A program made the position numbers and the translations under genes. Below the pieces are notes generated by a model, which made no database searches, had not been told where the DNA came from, and saw nothing but the letters and a program-made list of their open reading frames with translations. This document shows, piece after piece, positions 16,944 through 25,846 of a stretch of DNA of 64,000 bases. Origin of the DNA: Nocardioides sp. JS614 (GTDB taxonomy: Bacteria > Actinomycetota > Actinomycetes > Propionibacteriales > Nocardioidaceae); contig NC_008697.1 in the NCBI RefSeq assembly GCF_000015265.1, positions 1-64,000 of the forward strand. The letters run 5' to 3'. Within the stretch, counting starts at the first letter, position 1; every line of letters begins with the position of its first letter.

Positions 16944-17834
16944 TCAGGCGATGGCGGCCAGGTACTTCGGTGCGGCGTCGCGCAGCCGCGCGGCGGTGCG
17001 GTCGCGGCGACGTCGGATCGTCCGCATGGCGACGCCGTGGCGCTGGCCAACGACCCGCTGGGCCTCCTCGCGGGCCATGCCGTCGTTCTCCGCGGCGAGG
17101 AGCTCGATGAGCAGGTCGATCTCGTCGGTGTCGATCACGCCGACCTCGCGTGCCCAGGTGAGCAGGTCGGCCAGGTCGTCGACCGGGTCCTGGACGTCGG
17201 GGACCGCGAGGATCAGGTCGCGGTCCTGGTCGGCGCGGCCCGCGCCGTCGGTATGGCTGCCGAGCACCAGCGAGTTGTTCACCTCGGTCCTCGCCTCCAG
17301 GGAAGTCGTGTCGACCCGGGAGACCATGCCGGCGGCCGGGCGGCTGAGACGCTGCCGGGTCCGCCGCAGCAGGTAGGTGGCCGCGTGGCAGCCCACCTGC
17401 GGCTCAGCTCCCTTGACCTCCTCCCACACCGTGGCGTTGACGTCGTCGATCTCGCACACGTCGGTCAGGGTCATCGCTACCCGGTTCACGCCGTCCTCGA
17501 GCAGCACCGCCACGGCCAGCGCGGCGTCGTCGTCATCGCCTCCGCGGCGGGACCCGAGGGCGGTCAGGCCGGCCACGACCTGGTAGCAGCGCTCGTCGCG
17601 TCGACGCCATCCTTCTCGTGCCTCGTCGAGGCTGGCGAACTCGGTTAGCCGGGGCTCGACCTGCTGCCACTCGCCCCACTTCCCGGAGCGCTCCAGGCTG
17701 CTGATGACCGCGGTGGCCAGGGCGCTTTGGGCCTTGCGCCGGTGGTGCTGGCGGTCGCTCCAGGACAGACGCGGGGTCGGGATCTGGGATGCGGCGCCGA
17801 TGGTGACTTCGTGGGCGGGGTGACTGGCCGACAT
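16944..17834 (-). CDS. Sigma-70-like transcription factor
   Basis: 296 residues. Residues about 85-165 (AALAVAVLLEDGVNRVAMTL, then ATYLLRRTRQRLSR) resemble the divergent region 2 of actinobacterial plasmid and phage sigma-like proteins. Residues about 225-290 (EIDLLIELLAAENDGMAREE, then HGVAMRTIRRRRDRTAARLR) look like the region 4 helix-turn-helix that reads a -35 box. Identification is by eye; it could instead be a non-sigma HTH activator. Ribosome binding site GGAGG lies upstream of the ATG. It stands alone between the Tad terminator and promoter copy 4, and its own upstream region carries GGTGAG repeats. I infer that it may recognise the twelve repeated promoter elements. Confidence 0.6.
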   Translation of the reverse strand: MSASHPAHEVTIGAASQIPTPRLSWSDRQHHRRKAQSALATAVISSLERSGKWGEWQQVEPRLTEFASLDEAREGWRRRDERCYQVVAGLTALGSRRGGDDDDAALAVAVLLEDGVNRVAMTLTDVCEIDDVNATVWEEVKGAEPQVGCHAATYLLRRTRQRLSRPAAGMVSRVDTTSLEARTEVNNSLVLGSHTDGAGRADQDRDLILAVPDVQDPVDDLADLLTWAREVGVIDTDEIDLLIELLAAENDGMAREEAQRVVGQRHGVAMRTIRRRRDRTAARLRDAAPKYLAAIA

Positions 17835-17885
17835 GGCGGTCCTCCGAGAGAGGCGATCAGGACGCGCCTACTGCAGAACCGACCC

Positions 17886-18001
17886 CTCACCACCTCGCTC
17901 ACCACAGCGCTCACCACACCCCCGGACCAGCCCGGTGACCGCTCACCGCACCCGCTCACCAAACGCAAAACCGCAGGTCAGAGCCGGTGAGGCCGCTCAC
18001 C
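17886..18001 (-). repeat. GGTGAG direct repeats upstream of the sigma-like gene
   Basis: Six copies of CTCACC (GGTGAG on the minus strand) start at 17886, 17898, 17910, 17942, 17955 and 17996; several are spaced 12-13 bases. They lie 50-165 bases upstream of the sigma-like start in a 319-base gap that holds no other gene, and so could be an operator or activator array. Two further copies with 12-base spacing lie at 51312 and 51324. Confidence 0.55.
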
Positions 18002-18074
18002 AGATCCCTCCGAGAAAAAGTCAAAAAAGTTCGTCCGAACGGTTGCGGACACCCCTTGGACGACCCCAAAAACG

Positions 18075-18119
18075 GGCTTCGGCCCTGTCCCACCATCCAG
18101 GTGAGACAGGGCCGAAGCC
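18075..18119 (-). terminator. Intrinsic terminator of the Tad operon
   Basis: Perfect 15-bp inverted repeat (18075-18089 and 18105-18119) with a 15-base loop, about 35 bases beyond the stop of the last Tad gene. On the minus strand an A/T-rich stretch follows. Confidence 0.8.
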
Positions 18120-18153
18120 GTCCTCGAGAGCCCCGTTCGGAGCCAGCCGTGGG

Positions 18154-21100
18154 CTAGCCGGTGGCACCCCACTCGCGCTGCTCCACGATGGCCTCCGAGC
18201 GCGGCGGGAGGTCCTCGTCGAACTGCTCGAGGACCTGCTCGCGGACCAGTTGACCGGCGGCCTCGCGACCGGATTCCGCCTCGGTGGCCGCGGCCAGATC
18301 CAGCCATGCGATGTCGCCGTGGGGGTTTGCCCTCCGGGCCGCGTCACAGGCCAGCCGGACCAGATCGGTGCGGCCCTCGGTGACGGCCCGCGTCGCCAGA
18401 GTGTGGGCCGCGTCATGGATCGCGCCAGCCAAGATGACGTCGGGCCGCTGCAGCCCCTCCTTAAAGACCCACTTGAACCGGCTCTCGGTGATCCCCTCGA
18501 ACGGCGTGCTGGTGACCAGCGACAGCGCGGTCACCAAGTCCTCCTCGCACCCGTTGTCGCCTCGCCGCTGTGCCCGGTGCTTCAGCCGGATGAACAGGTC
18601 GGCGTCGCTCAGCACCCCGCCGCTGTCCCTCACCAGTTCGTAGGTCGGGCTGTGGCCTCGGCGGGCACTGGCGCTCATGCTCGCGTCGGGGAGCCAGTCG
18701 CTGCCGTCGGGCCGGGTTCCCAGCAGGAAGCGGGCGTTGGTGGCGCGATTCTGAACCGTCTTCTGGGTCTGCCACCCGCATGCTGCGGCGGCACGCTCCC
18801 CGGTGACTCCGCGGTCCTGCCAGGCCAGGTAGGCGATGAAGGAGACAGTTCCGCCAGCGTTGTCGATCGCCGCGGGGTCGCCGCCGTTGAGTGCGGTGAC
18901 CGAGACCGGACCGAGCAGGTTCACCTTGGGACGCGGCGAGGACTCGTCGAACCAGTCAGCGACGTCTTGGTCCAGCGTCGGGTCGAGCGCCGCGATCTCG
19001 GCGCGGACCTCCACGGGAACACTCGGCGCGGCCGCGGCGAGGTCTTCGGCGGTCGTTGCCGCGGTGGCCAGGTAGACCTCGTCGGCATCGGGCAGCATCG
19101 AGGAGCGGTCGTTGCCCTCAGTGTGCCGCGGCTCTGTGTACTCCTCACGCAGCGACCCGTCAGCACGGGCGTACTTGCCCAGCGGACCATCGTCGGACTG
19201 CATGGCCGGCACCGGCTCGTCCTCGAGGCTGCGGGTGGCCGCCAACAGGTCCGCCATCGGCGCCACGTGCTCCGGCTTCAAGGTCAGTGCCTTGACACTG
19301 ATCCCCCACACCGGCAGGAACGCCATCCCATCGCCGGACAGCTCGACCGCCGGCGACTCCTCATCCCCGTGCACCACCACCACCCGGGAGCGGTCCCGGT
19401 CCTCGATGTCACTGACGAACTCGCCCTCGGGACGGGATGCAAGCACAACCACCACCGGGCTGGTCGTGTCCAGCAACAGCCCGTCGCGGCGTCGCGTCAG
19501 CACGTCAGCGTCGAGGTTGTGCTCGCCCTCACCCATCTCGCCGGTCAGCACGGCAGCCCGGGCCAGCGCGTCGCTGCGATTGACCTGCCGGAGCCGCGCC
19601 GGGTTGAGTCGGATCGCTTCGGCGGCGAACTGGTCGGCCAGCAGAACCTCGCAGCCATTGGCCCAGTCGTTGACGGCGAGCTCGGCCACCATGAAGCGGG
19701 CCATGTCGGCGACCTGCTCCGGCTCACCTCCGATGCCGCACACGCCCAGGGTCTCCAGGTCCAGGTACCAGGTGCGGCCGCTCTCGTCGAGGCCGATGCT
19801 CACCAGCGCCGGGTACGGGGCCGGCTGGTTCTCGAGGTCCTCCTCGAGGAAGGTCCAGCGCGGCAGCATCCAGGCCTGGGCGTCATCGGTCGCGGTCCAG
19901 CCCTCCGGCACCTGCCCGGGGGCGGGCTGGGTGAACAGGAGAGTCAGGTCCTCATCGCCGAGCACGGCGGCACCCAGCTGGGGAAGCCGGTCGCCGGCCA
20001 CCTTGCACGACGCCGCGACGTGCCGCAGTGCCCGGTCGAGGAACTCCGCGTCCTTCTGTGCCTCTGAGCCGTGCTCGAGGATCGCCTGTTCCACCTCGAG
20101 CAGCTCGTCGGGAGTCGAGGCGATCGTCCGACCGATCGGGCGCTGACGGAACTGCCGACGACGGTTGGCGATCACCAGTCCCAGCGCTCCCGCCGAGAGA
20201 CACAGGGCCGTGGCCAGCAGGGCCCGCAGGCCCGTGATCCCGCCCTCGTCGCTGGCCTCGTCGGCTTCGGTCGAGGCCTGCTGCTCCGTGCTGTCCGGGG
20301 CCCCCTGCGCCGATCGCTGCGACGGTGCGGTCGGGGCGGCCGGCTCGGCGGGCGTCTGCTGCTGCTCCTGTCCCTCCGCGTCGTCGGCTCCCGTGGAGCG
20401 GTCGTCCCCCGTGTCGTCCGCCTGCTCGTCCTGGCCGCCGGTGGACGTGCCGGGCTCGTCGCGCTGACCGGGCCCTCGCTGGTGCGGCCGGTCGGTGCCC
20501 GTGTCCGGGTCGACGGCACCAGTACCCGGCAGTACGAGAACCTGGCCGGGGTAGATCAGGTCGGGGTCGCTGCCGATGACGTCCTTGTTTGCCTCGTAGA
20601 GCGCCTGCCAGTTGTCGGGGTCGCCAGTGGTCTCCTTGGTGATCCCGGTCAGCGTTTCACCCGGCGCGACGACGTGCTCGGTCGCGGAGGTCTGGTCGCC
20701 GGGCAGGCCGGTCGCACCGGCGGGCAGCAGCAGTTCCCAGCCAGGCTCGATGCTGCGCGGGTTGTTGAAGGTGCGTCCGTCGACCATGACCCGGCCATGG
20801 TTCAGGTCCGCGATTTCCTGCCAACGGAACCCGTCTCCTAGGTGCTTCTCGGCCAGGCCCCACAGGGTGTCGCCCTTGTCGGTGACGATCCTCGGGCGGT
20901 CGGCCCGATGGGTGGTGTCCGGGACGGCCTGTGCCGGCGATACGGCGGGACTTGTCTCCGGGTTCGCGGCCGGAGTCTGGTGTGCGACATGGGTGACAGG
21001 CCGCAGCGGTGCGGCCGGTGCAGCCTCCGCGGTGGCTGCGTGCGACCCGAGCAGTGCCGTCGAGGTGACTCCGACCGCGAGCACTGTGTGGACCAGTATC

Positions 21101-21393
21101 CGGATGAACCTCTGCTGACCACCGACCGCGATCGGCAGCCTCGAGGCCCCCTCGGTCTCGTGACGCAGGGCCGGCGGGATCTCCCACAGGGTGCACACCA
21201 GCAGCTGCCCCCACACGAACCAGCCCAACAGCGAGACGATCCCGAGCACGGCCGAGTTGCTCATGAGCGACAGCTCGTTCAACCCGCCGTCAGGCCACGG
21301 GTTGCCCACAGCCGCGAGCAGCAGGGCAGGGAACCCGACGAGGAGGCCCAACAGCAGTGCGAGGGCTCCGAGTCGCTTGACCAATCCCAGCAT
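18154..21393 (-). CDS. Membrane LysM-BTAD regulatory protein of the Tad locus
   Basis: 1079 residues. Three hydrophobic segments lie in the first 115 residues, two LysM modules at about 168-225 (DKGDTLWGLAEKHLGD) and 240-290 (VVAPGETLTGITKETTGD), an acidic Gln/Pro linker, a further membrane span at about 386-410, a large cytosolic region, and at the C terminus a BTAD-like helical repeat domain (about 930-1060). LysM binds peptidoglycan; BTAD is the helical domain of SARP-type activators. Proteins with this plan accompany actinobacterial Tad loci and may sense wall state and regulate pilus genes. ATG 21393 has GGAGAGAG upstream. Last gene of the operon. Confidence 0.75.
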   Translation of the reverse strand: MLGLVKRLGALALLLGLLVGFPALLLAAVGNPWPDGGLNELSLMSNSAVLGIVSLLGWFVWGQLLVCTLWEIPPALRHETEGASRLPIAVGGQQRFIRILVHTVLAVGVTSTALLGSHAATAEAAPAAPLRPVTHVAHQTPAANPETSPAVSPAQAVPDTTHRADRPRIVTDKGDTLWGLAEKHLGDGFRWQEIADLNHGRVMVDGRTFNNPRSIEPGWELLLPAGATGLPGDQTSATEHVVAPGETLTGITKETTGDPDNWQALYEANKDVIGSDPDLIYPGQVLVLPGTGAVDPDTGTDRPHQRGPGQRDEPGTSTGGQDEQADDTGDDRSTGADDAEGQEQQQTPAEPAAPTAPSQRSAQGAPDSTEQQASTEADEASDEGGITGLRALLATALCLSAGALGLVIANRRRQFRQRPIGRTIASTPDELLEVEQAILEHGSEAQKDAEFLDRALRHVAASCKVAGDRLPQLGAAVLGDEDLTLLFTQPAPGQVPEGWTATDDAQAWMLPRWTFLEEDLENQPAPYPALVSIGLDESGRTWYLDLETLGVCGIGGEPEQVADMARFMVAELAVNDWANGCEVLLADQFAAEAIRLNPARLRQVNRSDALARAAVLTGEMGEGEHNLDADVLTRRRDGLLLDTTSPVVVVLASRPEGEFVSDIEDRDRSRVVVVHGDEESPAVELSGDGMAFLPVWGISVKALTLKPEHVAPMADLLAATRSLEDEPVPAMQSDDGPLGKYARADGSLREEYTEPRHTEGNDRSSMLPDADEVYLATAATTAEDLAAAAPSVPVEVRAEIAALDPTLDQDVADWFDESSPRPKVNLLGPVSVTALNGGDPAAIDNAGGTVSFIAYLAWQDRGVTGERAAAACGWQTQKTVQNRATNARFLLGTRPDGSDWLPDASMSASARRGHSPTYELVRDSGGVLSDADLFIRLKHRAQRRGDNGCEEDLVTALSLVTSTPFEGITESRFKWVFKEGLQRPDVILAGAIHDAAHTLATRAVTEGRTDLVRLACDAARRANPHGDIAWLDLAAATEAESGREAAGQLVREQVLEQFDEDLPPRSEAIVEQREWGATG

Positions 21394-21418
21394 GGCGTTT
21401 CTTCTCTCTCCTGGGAAC

Positions 21419-21844
21419 CTAGTTCGGGCCCGTGATGGACGTTGCGGTGCCGGTCTCGTCGACCGGGAAGCTTGTGAAGCCAAGGACGTTGAGGAACGCG
21501 TTGTCCGACTTACCGGTCACCCTGACGGTGACGTCGAGGCCGTCGATGTTCACACTGCCGCTCCAGCCGGCCTGCTGCAGGATCTGGTTGGCGCGGGCGG
21601 TCGCGGTCGCCTGGTTGATTCCTTCGGTGCCGTCACGGACGCCGCGCATCTCATCGGCGGCCGCACGAGCGGCCTGCTCCGCGGCGCGGTGGGCCGCGAT
21701 CCGCTGATTCATGGCGTTGCCGCCGTCATAGACCAGGCCAAGCAGCACCAGGAACACCCCCGCGGCCATGAGGATCGTCCACGTAGAGACCACACCCCGC
21801 TCGTCGCGCCGGGTCCGCAGTCGTCGGATCAGCCGCGAAATCAT
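21419..21844 (-). CDS. TadE/TadG-like pseudopilin
   Basis: 141 residues: basic start, RDERG prepilin-type motif at about 13-17, a membrane helix (TILMAAGVFLVLLGLVY) and an extracytoplasmic domain. It resembles TadE/TadG minor pilins, but the residue five after the glycine is not Glu as in its paralogues, so processing may differ. Its start overlaps the stop of the neighbouring TadE-like gene. Confidence 0.65.
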   Translation of the reverse strand: MISRLIRRLRTRRDERGVVSTWTILMAAGVFLVLLGLVYDGGNAMNQRIAAHRAAEQAARAAADEMRGVRDGTEGINQATATARANQILQQAGWSGSVNIDGLDVTVRVTGKSDNAFLNVLGFTSFPVDETGTATSITGPN

Positions 21845-22557
21845 GGCAGCCTCCGGTACTGCTCGATGGGGACCACGGCCGTGCTGGTGAAGTCCTTGGC
21901 GCCAGGCAGGCCGAACCCGACGACGTCGCTCAGGTTCGCGTGGCAGGTGACCTCGACCCTCACGTGGCCCGAGGTGCGGAAGTCGGTTCCCGCGAACGAC
22001 ACTGTCAGATGGGTGCAGGCCTTGCCCCGATCTGCCAGCGAGTCGGCAGCCGCGTCGCGGCCTGCGATCTGTCCGGCCTCGAAGTTCGATTCCAGGGATG
22101 CTGCCCGCGCGGCCGCGTATGCAGCGTCATCAACCTGGCTGTTCGAGTCGACGATCCGGCCGCCGCCGACGACGACGGTGATGAAGCCGACCAGCACGGT
22201 GGTCATCGCCAGTAGCTCGACGGCGGCGTAGCCGCGCTCGTCGCGGGGTACGCGAAGACGCTCTCGCCAGGAACGGCCGTGGCGCGGGTAGCGGTGGCGG
22301 GAGGAACGGAGCGACTGGACCACGACCCACGGCGAGGCAAGGTTCCTGTCACGTCCGACTCGCCATGACCCATCTGTCTGGCGGGTGACTCTCCCCCCGC
22401 CGATCTTCAGCGGCTCGTCGTCGGGCGTCAGCTTCTGAAGGGCGGCCATCAGGTCCGGATGCTGGGCTGCGAGCGCTTCATCGCCTCCGGGGCCGTTGTG
22501 GCTGAAGGAGTCGATGGCGTCTCGCCAGTCTGCTGTCGTGGTCGGCGGCCGCGTCAT
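21841..22557 (-). CDS. TadE-like minor pilin with long cytoplasmic extension
   Basis: 238 residues. The first 105 residues are soluble and unusual for TadE; then come PRDERGYAAVELL and a hydrophobic helix (about 115-135) followed by an extracytoplasmic domain with two Cys. The RDERG-x4-E motif is the class III prepilin peptidase signature. The start overlaps the stop of the next upstream pilin gene. Confidence 0.65.
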   Translation of the reverse strand: MTRPPTTTADWRDAIDSFSHNGPGGDEALAAQHPDLMAALQKLTPDDEPLKIGGGRVTRQTDGSWRVGRDRNLASPWVVVQSLRSSRHRYPRHGRSWRERLRVPRDERGYAAVELLAMTTVLVGFITVVVGGGRIVDSNSQVDDAAYAAARAASLESNFEAGQIAGRDAAADSLADRGKACTHLTVSFAGTDFRTSGHVRVEVTCHANLSDVVGFGLPGAKDFTSTAVVPIEQYRRLP

Positions 22558-22967
22558 TCTGCGAACCTCTCCCGTGGCACTGTGGCAGTGGCCGAGACCC
22601 GCTTGGTGAAGCCGGGCAAGAGAGTCATCACCTCGCCGGAGACGGTGACGGTGACCTCGGTCGCCCCCACGTTGATCTTGACGCTGGTGTTGGACAGGTC
22701 GCTGCCGGAGTCGGCCAGGTACTCGTTGGCGGTCTGCCTGCCTGCGTCCTCGGTGCCTTCCCAGGAGGCCGCGTCGACCGCTGCCTCACGGGCCGCGGCG
22801 TGCACGATCCGGTCGTTGTACAGCTGCACCGACCACTGCACCAGCATCAGGAAGATCAGCATCACCAGCGGCATGATGACCACGAACTCCGGGGCCGCGA
22901 TGCCGCGCTCGTCGCGGCGGCGCAGCCCGCGGCCCTGCACGGGCCGGCGGGGGTTCGGGATGGTCAT
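22554..22967 (-). CDS. TadE-family minor pilin
   Basis: 137 residues with RRDERGIAAPEFV followed by a hydrophobic helix and a small β-rich periplasmic-type domain, the standard TadE layout. The Glu at +5 after the glycine is present. Coupled to the downstream TadE-like gene by overlapping stop and start. Confidence 0.8.
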   Translation of the reverse strand: MTIPNPRRPVQGRGLRRRDERGIAAPEFVVIMPLVMLIFLMLVQWSVQLYNDRIVHAAAREAAVDAASWEGTEDAGRQTANEYLADSGSDLSNTSVKINVGATEVTVTVSGEVMTLLPGFTKRVSATATVPRERFAE

Positions 22968-23015
22968 GGCTGGCTTCTCGTCCTCGGTATCCAGGGGCAG
23001 GTTGGCTCGCCGGCC

Positions 23016-23213
23016 CTACTGGCCGTTGAGCTCGTTGCCCTTGTTAGTGACGAACGTGCGGACCGCGAGGATCGCCAGCCCAGCGATCACCAGAATGCCG
23101 AGCAGCAGCACCAGGTACTCCGGCGCCGAGGCTCCGCGCTCGTCGCGGCGGGCGACCTCCCAGCGGGAGCGCCAGTACTCCATCGCCATCTTCAGGTGGG
23201 TGAACTCGTTCAT
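23016..23213 (-). CDS. flp: Flp-type pilin
   Basis: 65 residues: short basic leader, RRDERGASAPEYL, then a hydrophobic helix (VLLLGILVIAGLAILAVR) and a hydrophilic tail. Size and motif match Flp major pilins cleaved by a TadV-type peptidase after the glycine. Start 23213 has AAAGGAA upstream; the longer upstream start lacks this. Lies directly downstream of tadC. Confidence 0.75.
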   Translation of the reverse strand: MNEFTHLKMAMEYWRSRWEVARRDERGASAPEYLVLLLGILVIAGLAILAVRTFVTNKGNELNGQ

Positions 23214-23249
23214 GAGGTGGTTCCTTTCTTCAAGCAATCGACGTTGGAA

Positions 23250-24158
23250 TTAGGCGGAGAACAGGAACAGGACGCGGGCGAGGATCACGTAGGCGGCGGC
23301 CACGAGGGCCATCACCATCAGGTTGTTGCGCATCGCGTCGGTGGACTTGTTCGCACGGGCGTGGGCATCGGCCAGTCGGGCATCGCGCATCGACTGCGCG
23401 CGGGCGATGAGGGTGTTGCGGATGCTGGTGCCCTCGTCCTGCGCAAGGTTCAGCGAGGCCCGCAGGTCGAGCAGCTCCACGACGCCGAATCGCTCACCGA
23501 CCTCGCCCAGCGCCTCCCACGGCGTCATGCCGTTGGGTCGGGCGTTGTCGATCGCGTCGTAGATGGTGTGGAAGGCCCAGCCGGTGCCGATCTGCGCCAC
23601 GGTGGGCAGCGCGTCGGCGTGGCTGCGGCCGCCCTCCATCGACATCACGACCAGGTCGAGGAAGTCCGAGAGCGCGTCGCACAGTTCCTCGCGGCGCTTG
23701 CCGGCGGTCTCCCGCAGCTGGCGGACCTCGCCGAGCACCGCGACCACGGCACTCACGAGCCCCAGGGCGGGAGCGACGAGGATCGGGATACCCAGTCCGG
23801 CGGCGTTGCCGAGCAGCACCAGCGCGACCGGGCCGAGAAGGCCGATGAGGAACCACACCAGGAGCTTGGCCAGCCACTCCTCCATCGGCTGACCCGTGAC
23901 GGCGAGGTCGCGCTCGTAGGTCTGCATGTCGTCGGGGCGGCGGGTGCGCAGCTGCTCGGCGAACCACTCCGCGGCCCTCTTCGACCAGGTCTGGTCCTCA
24001 GGTGCGATGTCGAGACGGGCACGGCGACCGGCCCGGGCGCGTGCCCGTTCCCACCGAGCCGCCTGGTCGGCCAGCGGCGGTGCGGAGGGGAACGCCAGCC
24101 GGTGGAGCCGCAGCAGTCCGAGGCCCGCCACCGCGGAGATGATCAGCATCGGAATCAC
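23250..24158 (-). CDS. tadC: TadC, Tad pilus inner-membrane platform protein
   Basis: 302 residues, T2SSF/GspF family: hydrophobic helices near the N terminus, in the middle and at the C terminus (MVMALVAAAYVILARVLFLF), and the cytosolic signature ALPTVAQIGTG with a LRASLNLAQDEGTS segment. TadB and TadC form the platform on which the TadA ATPase acts. GTG 24158 has GGGAGGTGG just upstream. The codons before it (GREVAW, stop) could be the original tadB 3' end; a transposon now separates tadB from tadC. Confidence 0.85.
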   Translation of the reverse strand: MIPMLIISAVAGLGLLRLHRLAFPSAPPLADQAARWERARARAGRRARLDIAPEDQTWSKRAAEWFAEQLRTRRPDDMQTYERDLAVTGQPMEEWLAKLLVWFLIGLLGPVALVLLGNAAGLGIPILVAPALGLVSAVVAVLGEVRQLRETAGKRREELCDALSDFLDLVVMSMEGGRSHADALPTVAQIGTGWAFHTIYDAIDNARPNGMTPWEALGEVGERFGVVELLDLRASLNLAQDEGTSIRNTLIARAQSMRDARLADAHARANKSTDAMRNNLMVMALVAAAYVILARVLFLFSA

Positions 24159-24369
24159 CAGGCCACCTCCCGGCCCGTGGCCTGTGCCAGGGCGTCTGCC
24201 CCTACTTCAGTTCCATCCAGTTCGTTTCTCGACGGTTTGTCCTCGCGGGGCTGTGACCTGCGGTGTTGAGAGCTTTGGGCGACATCGACGAACTGCGACG
24301 GAGTTTCAGGATTCATGACAACACTGCTAGGTTCACGACAGTTCATTCCGACTCCTGAAGCGGTGGCTC

Positions 24370-25497
24370 GTGACTCTTACGGTGGTCCGGTCGCTGGACT
24401 CCGCGCGCAGCCTGCGTGGCAGCGTCGACGTCGAGGAGTTCGAGCAGGAGCTGATCGACCAGTACTCGCTCGCGCTCGGCGCGGTGGGGATCAACGACAA
24501 GACCGCTGCGGCGGATCGTTCGGTGGTCTTCGAGTTCGCGCACTTCCTGGGTCGGCCGTTGTGGACCGCGCAGGTCGAGGACGCCGACCGGTACCTGCGG
24601 ACGGCACGGCGAGAGCGCGGTCTGGCGAGGTCGACGGTGGCGGGCAAGGCCGCGTCGTTGGCGAAGTTCTACGAGTTCGTCATCGTGCGTTACCAAGGCG
24701 ACATCCACGCCCTGTTCGACCAGGTCATGGTCCAGCCGATCGATGAGTTCAACCGGCCGCGAGCGATTGCGGCCGCCACCTCGGGCAGGATCCCGCCACG
24801 GGCCGACGAGGTGCGTGACCTCTTCGAAGGCTGGCGCGACTCCCTGCCCGAGGCACGCAAGTACCTGCCGGCTGCCCGGGACTACCTCGCGGCCTCGCTG
24901 TGGCGACGGATCGGGCTGCGGATCAACGAGACTGTGATGCTCGACGTCGGCGACTGGCATCCCGAGCTCGGCACCCACGGCAAGCTGCATGTGCGCCATG
25001 GCAAGGGCAGCCGCGGTCGTGGCGCGAAGGTCCGCATCGTACCGGCCATCGACGAGGTCGATGCGTTGCTGGAGTGGTGGCTGACCGACGTGCGACCACA
25101 GTTCGGCGACGACTACGAGGACCCCAACGCTCCGCTTCTTCCCAGCGAACGACGCGATCCGATGACGGGACATTGCACGCGCATCGGTGCCGAGGCGCTG
25201 CGCACCGGTATGGGCGAGGCCGTCGGCCGGTGGCTGCCCGGGTGGACGGGCCGGCTGTCGCCGCATGTGCTGCGGCACTACTGTGCCTCGCATCTGTATG
25301 AGCAGGGCATGACGCTCAAGGCGATCCAGGAGCTTTTGGGCCACGGCTGGTTGTCGACCACGACGCAGTACATCCACGTCCGCTCCACCCACATCGAGAC
25401 GTCCTGGGCAGTCGCCACCGAGCGGACCCTGGCACGCCTTGGCAGCACGGTCAGCACAACGAGCGAGCGACCGACGAGCGAGAAGGAGGAGGTTTGA
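24370..25497 (+). CDS. Tyrosine recombinase/integrase (TnpA-like)
   Basis: 375 residues. An N-terminal SAM-like core-binding domain (about 20-125) is followed by a catalytic domain with RIGLRINETVML carrying the first Arg, SPHVLRHYCASHLYEQG carrying the His-x-x-Arg box, and ELLGHGWLSTTTQYIHV with a His and the nucleophile Tyr. All expected residues appear present. Start GTG 24370. Stop is followed by the HTH gene after a few bases. Opposite strand to the Tad operon. Confidence 0.85.
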   Translation: MTLTVVRSLDSARSLRGSVDVEEFEQELIDQYSLALGAVGINDKTAAADRSVVFEFAHFLGRPLWTAQVEDADRYLRTARRERGLARSTVAGKAASLAKFYEFVIVRYQGDIHALFDQVMVQPIDEFNRPRAIAAATSGRIPPRADEVRDLFEGWRDSLPEARKYLPAARDYLAASLWRRIGLRINETVMLDVGDWHPELGTHGKLHVRHGKGSRGRGAKVRIVPAIDEVDALLEWWLTDVRPQFGDDYEDPNAPLLPSERRDPMTGHCTRIGAEALRTGMGEAVGRWLPGWTGRLSPHVLRHYCASHLYEQGMTLKAIQELLGHGWLSTTTQYIHVRSTHIETSWAVATERTLARLGSTVSTTSERPTSEKEEV

Positions 25498-25501
25498 GTC
25501 G

Positions 25502-25846
25502 ATGCGCTGGAACATGAGGATGAAGGCCGCGGAGGCAGGGATCTGGAAGTCCACCCAGCTGCGACGAATGTTTGCTGAGGCCGGGCTGGAGATCAGCGCC
25601 GGGAAGATGTCGGGCTGGTGGGCCGGCACCCCAACCACGATCCGGCTCGATGACCTCGATGTGATCTGCTTCGTGCTCGGCTGCACGCCCGCCGACCTGC
25701 TGATCTGCGAGCCCGAGGCGGTCGCGGCACGCAGACCCGCGACGAAGACGGCGGCCCAGGCGGGGTCGCAGACGGGATCGCAGACGGCCAGGAAGAGCAC
25801 ACGGCGCCCGGCGCCGGGACGGACTCGGAGCAAGCCACCCGCGTGA
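25502..25846 (+). CDS. Small XRE-type HTH protein of the transposon
   Basis: 114 residues. The first 75 form a compact helix-turn-helix (QLRRMFAEAGLEISAGKMSG, then LDDLDVICFVLGCTPADLL), typical of Cro/XRE-like proteins with a short second half. The tail is basic and Thr/Pro-rich. In Tn554-type transposons the third small protein (TnpC) modulates transposition; a similar role is inferred. GGAGGAGG precedes the ATG. Stop overlaps the next GTG start. Confidence 0.75.
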   Translation: MRWNMRMKAAEAGIWKSTQLRRMFAEAGLEISAGKMSGWWAGTPTTIRLDDLDVICFVLGCTPADLLICEPEAVAARRPATKTAAQAGSQTGSQTARKSTRRPAPGRTRSKPPA

